DNA of 64,000 nucleotides from Nonomuraea guangzhouensis. GTDB lineage: Bacteria > Actinomycetota > Actinomycetes > Streptosporangiales > Streptosporangiaceae. The notes beneath the pieces were generated by a model. That model saw nothing but the letters and a program-made list of their open reading frames with translations, did not search any database and was not told the DNA's origin. Below, in pieces: positions 16,703 to 25,018 of the stretch (positions are counted from its first letter, which is position 1; the number at the start of each line of letters is the position of its first letter). The stretch is taken from positions 237,642 through 301,641 of the forward strand of contig NZ_JAHKRM010000015.1 in NCBI RefSeq assembly GCF_019396345.1. Reading direction: 5' to 3'. The translations under genes and the position numbers were made by a program.

Positions 16703-18625
16703 TCACTGCCAGAGGACGACCGTCGCGCCGGGCGGGCGCTCGCTGTTGCCCGCCGGGCGCTGGAACCGGACGACTCCGTCCTTCGTGAGCTTGCGGACCT
16801 GCACCTTGAAGCCGAGCCCCTGTAACTCGTTGCGGGCGTCGTTGACGTTCTTCCCCACCACCGACGGGACGAGCTGGAACTCCTGGTCGTCCCGCGCCTC
16901 GTTGTCACCCTTGAACCAGTCCCAGAAGTCGGTCTGGCACCGGGCCACCGTGATCATGGCCTGTGCGCCCTGGTCGACCTCGGACTTGGCCTTCGGCGTC
17001 TGTGCGATCACCGTGCACGGCTCGGCGTCGTCGTCGACCTCGTTGACCTGCACCTGGAAGCCCTGGGTTTGGAGGTAGTTGGCCGCTTCGTCCTTGGGCA
17101 TGCCGCCGACGTCGGGCATGACCAGCCCCGCGCTGACGTAGATGTTGACCTTCGAGCCTTCCTTGACCTTCTCGCCCACCTCGGGGGAGGTGCGGATCAC
17201 CTTGCCGCGCTCGACCCCCTGGTTGGCCAGCCGGCTGACGCGATTGACGTCGAGCCCGGCCTTGGCGACCGCGGTGCGGGCCTCGGGCTCGGTCATGCCC
17301 TCGACGTTGGGCACCAGCACCCGCTTCGGCCCCAGCGAGGGCACCAGCGTGAGGACCGCGCCGCGCTCGAGCTCGACGTTCCGTCCCGGGTCGGTGCGGA
17401 GCACGAGGCCCTCGGCGATCTTCTCGTCGTTCTCGCCGGGGGCCGTCTTCACCTTGAAGCCACTGGTGGTGGCGGCCTTCTGGGCCACCGCCAGGTCCTT
17501 GCCGACGAGGTCGGGCACCGGTACGTACGTGGCCTGCGAGAAGTACCAGCCCGTCAGCGCCACCGCCACCACCATGACGACGGCGAGCGCGACCAGGAAC
17601 CAGTTGGGCCGGAAACCGGCGCGCCGCGCGGGCACCTCCTCGCGCGGCTGGATCAACGTGTGGTTCGCCGCCGCCTGAGGCATCTGGAGCGGCGCGGTGC
17701 CGGGCCTGGAGCTCGGCGCGGAGTACGGCATGGAGTGCGCCCCGGACGTGCGCGTGTGCGCCGGCGGTGTCGTCGTACGGGGCAGCATGCGGTGCGCGTC
17801 CACGGCCGCCACCAGCATCGCGGTCGCGTCGGCGGGACGGTCGTCGGGGGAGCGCGCCGTGGCGTGCGTCACCAGCGTGTCGATCAGCGGCGGCACCTCC
17901 GGCACCACCGACGACGGCGGCGGCACGGTGTCATGGACGTGCCGGTAGGCCACCGACATCGGCGTCTCGCCGTCGTAGGGCTGCTGCCCGGTCACCAGCT
18001 CGAACAGCATGATGCCCGCCGCGTAGACGTCGCTCCGCACGTCGGCGCCGCCCGTCATGACCTGCTCGGGCGACATGTAGCCGATCGTGCCGATCATCAC
18101 GCCGGTACGGGTCTGGTTCGTGGCCTCGATCGCCCGGGCCAGGCCGAAGTCGACCACCTTGACCCGGCCGTCGTCGGTGAGCAGCACGTTCTCGGGCTTG
18201 ACGTCGCGGTGCACCATCCCGGCCTGATGGGCCGCGCCCAAGGCCGCGAGCACCGGTATCATGATCTCCAGCGCCTCGCGGGCGGGCAGCCTGCCCCGGT
18301 CGCGCAGGGTGTCGCGGAGCGTCTTGCCGGGGACGTACTCCATCGACAGATAGACCACGTCGGTGTCGGTGCCCTGGTCGAAGACGTGCACCACGTTGGG
18401 GTGGGAGAGGCTGGCCACAGACTTGGCCTCGCCGATGAATCGCCGCACGAACGCCGGGTCCTCGGCGAGCGAGCGATGCATGACCTTCAGCGCGACCGTG
18501 CGGTCAAGCCGGACGTCCAGCGCCAGGTAGACGGTCGCCATACCGCCCCGCGCGATCCGGGACTCGATGCGATAGCGCCCATCGAGCAGCCGGCCGACCA
18601 GGGGGTCCGCAGTCGTCGTGTCCAC
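16703..18625 (-). CDS. pknL: PASTA-domain Ser/Thr protein kinase (PknL type)
   Basis: Membrane Ser/Thr kinase of 640 residues. The kinase domain (about 15-280) has Lys47 in VALKVM, HRDVKPEN with Asp141, and DFG at 159-161. A Pro-rich linker, one membrane helix (FLVALAVVMVVAVALTGWYF) and about four extracellular PASTA repeats follow. An Rv2175c-type protein, a polyprenyl synthase, a MetF-type gene and a DAHP synthase lie in the same region, as around M. tuberculosis pknL, which supports the PknL assignment. GTG 18625 is preferred over the track of open frame to 18670. Confidence 0.93.
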   Translation of the reverse strand: MDTTTADPLVGRLLDGRYRIESRIARGGMATVYLALDVRLDRTVALKVMHRSLAEDPAFVRRFIGEAKSVASLSHPNVVHVFDQGTDTDVVYLSMEYVPGKTLRDTLRDRGRLPAREALEIMIPVLAALGAAHQAGMVHRDVKPENVLLTDDGRVKVVDFGLARAIEATNQTRTGVMIGTIGYMSPEQVMTGGADVRSDVYAAGIMLFELVTGQQPYDGETPMSVAYRHVHDTVPPPSSVVPEVPPLIDTLVTHATARSPDDRPADATAMLVAAVDAHRMLPRTTTPPAHTRTSGAHSMPYSAPSSRPGTAPLQMPQAAANHTLIQPREEVPARRAGFRPNWFLVALAVVMVVAVALTGWYFSQATYVPVPDLVGKDLAVAQKAATTSGFKVKTAPGENDEKIAEGLVLRTDPGRNVELERGAVLTLVPSLGPKRVLVPNVEGMTEPEARTAVAKAGLDVNRVSRLANQGVERGKVIRTSPEVGEKVKEGSKVNIYVSAGLVMPDVGGMPKDEAANYLQTQGFQVQVNEVDDDAEPCTVIAQTPKAKSEVDQGAQAMITVARCQTDFWDWFKGDNEARDDQEFQLVPSVVGKNVNDARNELQGLGFKVQVRKLTKDGVVRFQRPAGNSERPPGATVVLWQ

Positions 18626-19109
18626 CCCGCTGAGTTTACGGGCGTTTTGCCACTGGCAAGGCCTGACCATCCGAAACTGATGCCGAGCCGTGCTCGATGG
18701 AATGCCCTCATTTTCCGCCTAATCCGGACATAAGGCACCGACGTCCCGCCACTCCCAGGCGGGCCTCGGCCTGCGGGCGGTTGGGTTTGCGGGCGTGGGG
18801 TTTGCGGGCGTGAGGTCTGCGGGCGTGAGGTCTGCGGGCGTGAGGTCTGCGGGCGCTGCCGGGTGTTCGAGCGGCTCCCCATCCGGACGGAAGACCGTGG
18901 CCCGGCCGGGCACCGTCGGGCGCCGGTCTGATGCTGCGGCCGCCGGGGGGCGCGCCGAGGTTCGGATGCGCAGTCCGAGCGGAAGACCGCCGACGAGGTG
19001 TTGGGTCTACGGGCCCGCGGTCTACGGGCCCGCGGTCTACGGGCCCGCGGTTTGTGGGTCGGCGGTTTGTGGGTCTGTGAGCCTGCGGGTCAGTGGTCCG
19101 GGCCCGGGG
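18626..19109. repeat. Two 15-bp minisatellites in a gene-free gap
   Basis: Upstream of pknL and downstream of thiG there is no credible gene. Array one, 18786-18860, is five 15-bp units of the type TCTGCGGGCGTGAGG. Array two, 19006-19080, is five units, the first three identical (TCTACGGGCCCGCGG). Unit length is a multiple of three, so frames stay open and produce spurious repetitive ORFs. The pknL promoter probably lies at the left end of the gap. Confidence 0.8.
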
Positions 19110-19865
19110 CTACGGGCCCGTTGGGGAGGAGGCCTCCGCGTAGCGGCGGCGGGGGATGCGGCCCGCCTGGTGGGCGAGCCGGCCCGCCTGGACCGCCGCT
19201 CTCATGGCCGTCGCCATCAGGTCCGGCCGCTGTGCCCGGGTGACGGCCGTGGCCAGGAGTACGGCGTCGCAACCGAGTTCCATGGCCAGGGCGGCGTCGC
19301 TGGCCGTACCGATGCCCGCGTCGAGGATCACCGGCACCGAGGCCGCCTCGACGATGAGCTCGATGTTGTGCGGGTTGCGGATGCCGAGGCCCGAGCCGAT
19401 CGGCGCGCCGAGCGGCATCACCGCCGCACACCCCGCCAGCTCCAGGCGGCGCGCCAGCGCCGGGTCGTCACCGATGTACGGCAGCACCACGAACCCGTCG
19501 GCCACCAGCCGTTCGGCCGCGTCGAACGTCTCGATCGGATCCGGCAGCAGCGTCCGCTCGTCGGCGATGACCTCGAGCTTGACCCAGTTCGTGCCGAGCG
19601 CCTCCCTGGCCAGCCGGGCGGTCAGCACGGCGTCGCCGGCGGTGAAGCAGCCGGCGGTGTTGGGGAGGACCTTGATGCCGCGCTCGCGCAGTATGTCGAG
19701 CACCGAGCCGGGCGCACCGGGGTCGAGCCGCCGCATGGCGACGGTCGTCAGCTCGGTGCCGGACGCGACCAGCGCGTGGTCGAGCACCTCCAGCGACGGC
19801 GCGCCGCCGGTGCCCATGATGAGCCGGGAGGAGAACTTCTCCCCGGCGATCAGCAGATCATCCAC
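19110..19865 (-). CDS. thiG: Thiazole synthase
   Basis: Makes the thiamin thiazole from deoxyxylulose phosphate, dehydroglycine and ThiS thiocarboxylate. The 251-residue TIM-barrel shows SRLIMGTGG, the Schiff-base lysine region NWVKLEVIAD, and AAVMPLGAPIGSGLGI with LDAGIGTASDAALAMELG. ATG 19865 overlaps the thiS stop (ATGA). It is the last gene of a TPP-riboswitch-controlled operon with thiO and thiS. Confidence 0.96.
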   Translation of the reverse strand: MDDLLIAGEKFSSRLIMGTGGAPSLEVLDHALVASGTELTTVAMRRLDPGAPGSVLDILRERGIKVLPNTAGCFTAGDAVLTARLAREALGTNWVKLEVIADERTLLPDPIETFDAAERLVADGFVVLPYIGDDPALARRLELAGCAAVMPLGAPIGSGLGIRNPHNIELIVEAASVPVILDAGIGTASDAALAMELGCDAVLLATAVTRAQRPDLMATAMRAAVQAGRLAHQAGRIPRRRYAEASSPTGP

Positions 19866-20058
19866 CTTGCACCGCCGTCAGAACCTCCACGCGGTCGCTG
19901 TCGCCGAGCGCCGTCGTCTCCCAGGCGCTCCGCGTCACCACCTCGTCGTTCACGGCCACGGCCACGCCGGTCGTGGCCGCAGTCAGAGTGAGTACGGCCT
20001 GCGCCACGGTGGTGCCGTCGGGCACCTCATGCGCGGCCCCGTTGATGGTCACATTCAT
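19858..20058 (-). CDS. thiS: Sulfur carrier protein ThiS
   Basis: A 66-residue ubiquitin-fold sulfur carrier ending in the diagnostic Gly-Gly (VLTAVQGG) that is thiocarboxylated. The N-terminus MNVTING is typical. ATG 20058 is selected over an upstream in-frame ATG at 20088 that would extend into thiO. It overlaps thiO upstream and thiG downstream by a few bases, indicating translational coupling. Confidence 0.95.
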   Translation of the reverse strand: MNVTINGAAHEVPDGTTVAQAVLTLTAATTGVAVAVNDEVVTRSAWETTALGDSDRVEVLTAVQGG

Positions 20059-21500
20059 GAAATATCCCGATACCTCAGCGGCGAGCACAGCTCCGCCAGC
20101 TCGCCTTCCTCGCCCAGCACAATGGCCGCCGTGAGCGGGGCCAGCAGCACCCCGCCCCGGTGATGCCCGGTGGCCAGCACCAGTCCCGGTGTGCCACTGG
20201 GCCCGATGAGCGGCACGTTGTCCGGAGTGCCCGGCCGCAACCCCGCCTCCACGTCGGCCACCTCCAACTCGGTGACGCCCGGCACCAGCTCGCGGGCGTC
20301 CCGCAGCAGCTCGTACAGCCCGCCCGCCGTCACCCTCGTGTCGAACCCCAGCTCCTCCTGCGTCGCCCCGACCACCAGCTCCCCATCACCCCTCGGCACC
20401 AGGTAGACGGACGCCCCGTGCACCGTCCCGCGCACGCACCTGCCAAGCAGCGGCTGGGGGGAACGCAGCCGCATGATCTGCCCTTTGACCGGCCGCACCG
20501 GGACATCGACCAGCCCAGCACTCCACGCCCCGGCCGCCAGGATGACCCGCTCGCCCCGGATCTCGTCGGGCACGTTCGCCTGGGTGAGGCCGCCCACGGG
20601 TATGGCGGGCTCGCCGATCGGAGGCGCAGGTCGCATGGGGTCCTCGCCCGAGGGCTGGTGGGCATGGGGCGTGCGTCGGGCCGACTCCTGGTCCAGAGTG
20701 GGTGACCCGCTCCAAACGGGCGATCGGTCCGGGGTCGGTGGCCGGTCCGGGGGTGTGAGGCGTACGCCTACGACCTGGTTGCCGTCGCGGAGCAGGTCGC
20801 TCACGCGAGCCCGTACGAGCGGGACGTCCAGGCGCTCGAGGGCGGCCAGGAGTGCGGTGGTGACGCGGCGCGGGTCCACCCACGCGTCACTCCGGGCCAG
20901 CAGCCCGCCACGGACGGAGGGCGCCAGCATGGGCTCCAGGCGGCGGCACTCGCGCCCGGTCAGCCGTTCGACCGGTAGCCCCAACTTTTCCATGAACGCG
21001 GCCAGCTCCCCGAGCGCCGCCAGATCGTCGGCCCCGAACGCCACGGCGAGCGTCCCATCGACCCGGAAGTCCAGCCCGGCCCGCGCCGCGTCGCTGAGCC
21101 CACTCACGGCCTCCCCAGACCCGCTGCCGCCAGCCTTCGACCCGCCGGGCTCGCTGCCATCCGCCCCAGGCCTGTCGACACGGGCATCGGCGCCAAGTCC
21201 CGTCCCAGCCCCAAGTTCCGTACCAGCCGTACCAGCCCCAAGGCCCGTACCAGCGTCAAGGCCGGCGTCGGCGGCGAGTTCGGAGGCGAAGGACGGCCAG
21301 CGGCGCAGGCCGGCCAGGCCCAGCCGGAGCAGTGGTTCCTCCGTGTACGTGACCTCGCTCACCGGGGCCAGCATGCCGGCCGCCGCGTGCGAGGCCCCCG
21401 AGGCCGGAGCCGGGTCGACCACGGTGACCGAACGCCCGGAGCGGGCCAGGCGCCAGGCGATGGACAGCCCGACGATCCCGCCGCCTACGACGATGTCCAT
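20055..21500 (-). CDS. thiO: Glycine oxidase ThiO (with insertions)
   Basis: FAD enzyme that oxidises glycine to the imine used by ThiG. The Rossmann motif VVGGGIVGLSIAWRLA is at the N-terminus, and ATGHHRGGVLLAPLTA near the C-terminus. At 481 residues it is about 100 longer than usual. Two low-complexity insertions explain this: residues about 80-142, an Ala/Gly/Thr repeat of GTGLGAG type, and about 250-305, Pro/Ser-rich. Both interrupt loops between conserved blocks, so activity may be retained. ATG 21500 lies directly behind the TPP riboswitch. Confidence 0.93.
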   Translation of the reverse strand: MDIVVGGGIVGLSIAWRLARSGRSVTVVDPAPASGASHAAAGMLAPVSEVTYTEEPLLRLGLAGLRRWPSFASELAADAGLDAGTGLGAGTAGTELGAGTGLGADARVDRPGADGSEPGGSKAGGSGSGEAVSGLSDAARAGLDFRVDGTLAVAFGADDLAALGELAAFMEKLGLPVERLTGRECRRLEPMLAPSVRGGLLARSDAWVDPRRVTTALLAALERLDVPLVRARVSDLLRDGNQVVGVRLTPPDRPPTPDRSPVWSGSPTLDQESARRTPHAHQPSGEDPMRPAPPIGEPAIPVGGLTQANVPDEIRGERVILAAGAWSAGLVDVPVRPVKGQIMRLRSPQPLLGRCVRGTVHGASVYLVPRGDGELVVGATQEELGFDTRVTAGGLYELLRDARELVPGVTELEVADVEAGLRPGTPDNVPLIGPSGTPGLVLATGHHRGGVLLAPLTAAIVLGEEGELAELCSPLRYRDIS

Positions 21501-21504
21501 ATCC

Positions 21505-21607
21505 GCTCCCTTCGCCGGCATGATCCGGATCAGGTGTCTTGCGGTCGAAGGCCCGGTGCAGCCTTCCTCTCAGCCCGGTAAACGGCCGGACTCCCGCGCG
21601 TCTTACG
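21505..21607 (-). promoter_or_regulatory. TPP riboswitch (THI element)
   Basis: On the minus strand, immediately before thiO, the conserved TPP aptamer blocks appear in order: CGGGAG, then CTGAGAGG, then ACCTGATCCGGATCATG. GCCGGCGAAGGGA at its 3' end overlaps the thiO ribosome-binding region. It should repress thiO-thiS-thiG when thiamin pyrophosphate is abundant, probably by hiding the ribosome-binding site because no separate terminator is visible. Confidence 0.95.
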
Positions 21608-21665
21608 TCCCCAGCCTACGGCCTCGGCGCGACGATGCGGCACGGCCCCCGTTATGGTCTTGAGC

Positions 21666-22829
21666 GTGAATCATGTCGTGGTGGCAGGCGCCGGACTGGC
21701 GGGCGTACGTAGTGTCGAGGCGCTCCGCGCGAGAGGGTTCGACGGCAGGATCACCCTCATCGGGCAGGAACGGCACCGGCCCTACGACCGCCCGCCCCTG
21801 TCGAAGGCGGTCCTGTCCGGCAGCAGTGACTCCAGCTTCGTCGACGCCGACCTCGCGGTGCTGGAGGTGGACTTCTGGCCGGGCGTCTCGGCCAAGTCGC
21901 TGCGGCCGGGCGTCGTCGAGACCTCCGAGGGCGAGCTCGGCTATGACGGTCTGGTCATCGCCACCGGAGCCGATCCGATCACGCTGCCCGGCGACGGCCA
22001 GCAGCACGTGCTGCGCACCCTGGACGACGCTCTGGAGCTGCGCGCCCGGCTCGTCAAGGGCGCCCGCGTGGTGATCATCGGCGCCGGCTGGATCGGCGCC
22101 GAGGTGGCCACCGCCGCCCGCCGGGCCGGCTGCCAGGTGACCGTGATCGAGGCCGGCCCCACCCCGCTCGCCCAGGCGGTCGGGCCCGAGATCGGTGCCC
22201 GCACCCAGGGCTGGTACGAGGGCATCGACCTGCGGCTCGACACCCTGGTCGGCTCCGTGGACGAGGGCGGCGTCACCCTGGCCGACGGCGACTTCATCGA
22301 GGCGCACGTCGTCGTCACCGGCGTCGGGGTGCGCCCGACCGTCGGCTGGCTGGCGGGCTCCGGCATCGACCTGGACAACGGCGTCATCACCGACGAACAC
22401 ATGCGCACCTCCCTGCCGAACGTCGTGGCGGTGGGCGACTGCGCCGCCTGGTGGTCGCGCCGCTTCCAGACCCGGCTCAGGGTCGAGCACTGGGACGCCG
22501 CGCTCAACTCACCCGAGGTGGCCGCCGTCACGCTGCTGGGCGGGGATTCGGTGTACGACCCGGTGCCCTATTTCTGGTCCGAGCAGTTCGGCCACATGGT
22601 CCAGTACGCGGGCCACCACCCGGCCGGAGACCGCCTCCTCTACCGGGGCGAGCTCGAAGGCAAATGGTCGGCCTGCTGGCTCAATTCGGACGACACTCTC
22701 GCTGCGGTCCTCGCCGTGGATCGGCCACGGGATCTCGTACAGGGCCGCAGAATCATCGAAGGCGGCCACCGCGTAGACGCCGAACGCCTGGTAGATCCCG
22801 ACGTCTCCCTACGGGATTGTGTTGTTTGA
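21666..22829 (+). CDS. FAD-dependent pyridine nucleotide-disulphide oxidoreductase (ferredoxin reductase-like)
   Basis: 387 residues with an N-terminal FAD site (VVVAGAGLAGVRSVEALRA), ATGADP, a central NAD(P) site (VVIIGAGWIGAEVATAARR) and the second FAD segment NVVAVGDCAAW. The C-terminal half with FWSEQFGHMVQYAG is the reductase C-terminal domain of rhodocoxin/putidaredoxin reductase relatives, so it probably reduces a ferredoxin or acts in electron transfer to oxygenases. It is divergent from the thi operon. GTG 21666 is chosen, possibly leaderless; ATG 21654 is in frame. Confidence 0.88.
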   Translation: MNHVVVAGAGLAGVRSVEALRARGFDGRITLIGQERHRPYDRPPLSKAVLSGSSDSSFVDADLAVLEVDFWPGVSAKSLRPGVVETSEGELGYDGLVIATGADPITLPGDGQQHVLRTLDDALELRARLVKGARVVIIGAGWIGAEVATAARRAGCQVTVIEAGPTPLAQAVGPEIGARTQGWYEGIDLRLDTLVGSVDEGGVTLADGDFIEAHVVVTGVGVRPTVGWLAGSGIDLDNGVITDEHMRTSLPNVVAVGDCAAWWSRRFQTRLRVEHWDAALNSPEVAAVTLLGGDSVYDPVPYFWSEQFGHMVQYAGHHPAGDRLLYRGELEGKWSACWLNSDDTLAAVLAVDRPRDLVQGRRIIEGGHRVDAERLVDPDVSLRDCVV

Positions 22830-22859
22830 GCAAGCACGGCATGTGGTAGTTGTGGTTTC

Positions 22860-23234
22860 GTGACGCTTTCTGTTGCGCAGATCGACCGGGAGACCGACCA
22901 ACTCGTCGCCGAGTGGCTCACTCTCCCCGAAGTGGCCGCGCGCCTCGACCTCTCCATGGGGCGGGCCAAGCAACTCCTCAAGGACCGCAAGCTGCTGGGT
23001 GTACGCCGGGGTGGTGGCGGGCCTCAAGTGCCCGCGGTGTTCCTTGACGGAAAGGACGTGATGAAGGGCCTGCCTGGCACCCTCTCGGTGCTGCGGGACT
23101 CCGGTTACGACGATGTCGAGTCGCTCCGGTGGCTCTTCACCCCCGACGACTCCCTGCCCGGCTCGCCTGTCGACGCCATCAAGGCCGGTCGTCATACCGA
23201 GGTCAAGCGGCGTGCCCAAGCCCTCGCTTTCTGA
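22860..23234 (+). CDS. Rv2175c-type DNA-binding protein
   Basis: 124 residues: an N-terminal helix-turn-helix (EWLTLPEVAARLDLSMGRA) and a C-terminal domain with VFLDGKDVMKGLPGTLSVL and WLFTPDDSLPGSPVDAI, as in mycobacterial Rv2175c. That protein is a DNA-binding substrate of PknL. A pknL-type kinase lies about 4 kb away. GTG 22860 is the start. The thiE start lies inside its last codons. Confidence 0.88.
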   Translation: MTLSVAQIDRETDQLVAEWLTLPEVAARLDLSMGRAKQLLKDRKLLGVRRGGGGPQVPAVFLDGKDVMKGLPGTLSVLRDSGYDDVESLRWLFTPDDSLPGSPVDAIKAGRHTEVKRRAQALAF

Positions 23235-23847
23235 CGCCCGCCTCTACCTCTGCACAGACGGCCGCCGCGAACGCGGTGATCTGGCGGACTTCCTCGACGC
23301 GGTGCTGGCCGCCGGCGTGGACATCGTCCAGCTGCGGGAGAAGGGGCTTGAGGCGCGCGAAGAGCTCGCGCTCCTCGAGGTCTTCCGCGACGCCTGCGAC
23401 CGGCACGGCAGGCTGCTGGCGGTCAACGACCGGGCCGACATCGCCTACGCCGCCCGGCCCGACGTGCTCCACCTGGGGCAGGACGATCTTCCGGTGAAGG
23501 TCGCGCGAGAGATACTCGGCGACGACGTCTTCATCGGACGGTCCACCCACTCCACCGCCGAGGCGTCCGCCGCGGCCGTGGAGGAGGGCGTCGACTACTT
23601 CTGCTGCGGTCCCGTCTGGCCCACGCCGACCAAGCCGGGCCGCCACGCGCCGGGGCCGTCGCTGCTGCGGCACGCGGCGTCGCTCGGCGGCGGGCGGCCG
23701 TGGTTCGGGATCGGCGGGATCGATCTGGCCAACCTCGACGAGGTCAGGTCGTACGGGGTCGAACGGGTCGTGGTGGTACGCGCCATCACGGACGCCGACG
23801 ATCCGGGCGCGGCGGCAGCGGAGTTCGCCAAGCGCCTGGCCAACTGA
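23212..23847 (+). CDS. thiE: Thiamine phosphate synthase
   Basis: Joins hydroxymethylpyrimidine pyrophosphate and thiazole phosphate to thiamin monophosphate. The 211-residue barrel shows VDIVQLREKG, the Asn-Asp in LLAVNDRADIA, LHLGQDDLP, IGRSTHS and CGPVWPTPTKPG, all family signatures. GTG 23212 overlaps the end of the Rv2175c-type gene by 23 bases. It is on the strand opposite the riboswitch-controlled thi operon; no second TPP element is seen before it. Confidence 0.95.
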   Translation: MPKPSLSDARLYLCTDGRRERGDLADFLDAVLAAGVDIVQLREKGLEAREELALLEVFRDACDRHGRLLAVNDRADIAYAARPDVLHLGQDDLPVKVAREILGDDVFIGRSTHSTAEASAAAVEEGVDYFCCGPVWPTPTKPGRHAPGPSLLRHAASLGGGRPWFGIGGIDLANLDEVRSYGVERVVVVRAITDADDPGAAAAEFAKRLAN

Positions 23848-23877
23848 TTCCGCGCGTCCTTCGTGCGGTCGCCGGGG

Positions 23878-24945
23878 TCAGGTGGTGCGTGAGGTGGCGG
23901 CCACCGCCAGGCTCGACAGGGCCGCGCGGGCCTCCGGCGTGATGGGCGCCTTGCCGAGGAACGTCAGTGCCTCGCCGAGGTAGTCGCCGATCATGTCCTC
24001 GCACTCCCGCAGCGCCCCCGTGCCCTCGATGATGCCCCGCAGCACGCTCACCCCGTGCTCGTCGAGCCCCGGGTCGCCGAGCAGGGCGCGCACGGTCTCG
24101 GCGTCGCCGGGCGAGGCCGCGGCCAGCGTCCTGGCGACCAGCATCGTCCGCTTGCCCTCGCGCAGGTCGTCGCCCGCCGGCTTGCCGGTCTGCGCCGGGT
24201 CGCCGAACACGCCCAGGATGTCGTCACGCAGCTGGAACGCGATGCCGACGCGCCGGCCGTACTCCATGCAGAGCTCGTCCATCCACGGCGCCAGCCTGCC
24301 GGCGGCGAGCACCAGGCCGAGGCGGAGCGGTTGTTCGACGGAGTATTTGCCGCTCTTGAAGAGGGCGACGCGCAGGGCGGACTCGAAGGTGTTCTCGCCG
24401 TGCGCCTGCTCCAGCAGGTCGAGGTATTGGCCGCACATCAGCTCGGTACGCATGTGGTCGTGCACCGGCTGCGCCGCCGCGAGCGACTCGGGCGGCAGGC
24501 CGCTGCTGCGCCACATCTCGCCGGACCAGATCAGCAGCAGGTTGCCCAGCAGGATCGCCGCGCCCTCGCCGAACTGCTCCGCCGAGCCGTGCCAGCCCGA
24601 CTTCTCGTGGATCGCCTGGAAGCGGCGGTGCGCCGATGGCATACCCCTGCGCAGGTCGCTCCGGTCCATCACGTCGTCGTGCACCAGGGCGCTGGCCTGG
24701 AGCAGCTCCAGCGATGCGGCGGCGGTGAAGATCTCGGGCACGTCGGTGCCGCCCGCGCCACGCCAGCCCCAGTAGCAGAAGGCCGGGCGCAGCCGCTTGC
24801 CGCCGGACAGCAGGTCGTCGGCGGCCGCGCGGAGTGGTTCGAGTTCGGTGTCGCCGGGGGCGGGCAGCTGCCGTTCGACGAACTTCCGCAGCGCGGCGTC
24901 CACCTCGGTACGCAGGGCGTCCAGGCTCGCGGCGTCAGTGGTCAT
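23878..24945 (-). CDS. Polyprenyl (geranylgeranyl-type) diphosphate synthase
   Basis: Trans-prenyltransferase of 355 residues. The first aspartate-rich motif is DDVMD in ALVHDDVMDRSDLRRG, with GGKRLRP upstream. The second is DD in FQLRDDILGVFGD with GKPAGDDLREGKRT following. The form and neighbourhood (Rv2175c-type gene, metF) resemble the idsA-type gene near mycobacterial pknL. The product chain length cannot be told. ATG 24945 is the likely start. The gene is divergent from metF. Confidence 0.9.
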   Translation of the reverse strand: MTTDAASLDALRTEVDAALRKFVERQLPAPGDTELEPLRAAADDLLSGGKRLRPAFCYWGWRGAGGTDVPEIFTAAASLELLQASALVHDDVMDRSDLRRGMPSAHRRFQAIHEKSGWHGSAEQFGEGAAILLGNLLLIWSGEMWRSSGLPPESLAAAQPVHDHMRTELMCGQYLDLLEQAHGENTFESALRVALFKSGKYSVEQPLRLGLVLAAGRLAPWMDELCMEYGRRVGIAFQLRDDILGVFGDPAQTGKPAGDDLREGKRTMLVARTLAAASPGDAETVRALLGDPGLDEHGVSVLRGIIEGTGALRECEDMIGDYLGEALTFLGKAPITPEARAALSSLAVAATSRTT

Positions 24946-25018
24946 AGCACTGAGACTAGTGGTCAGGCAGCGAAGGCGGATCTCCAGGGACGGGGCATGT
25001 GGCGGTAGCCTGGTTCCC

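Noticed and set aside
18786..19080. Possible CRISPR array
   Set aside because: Units are 15 bp and directly adjacent, without unique spacers; no cas genes in the window.
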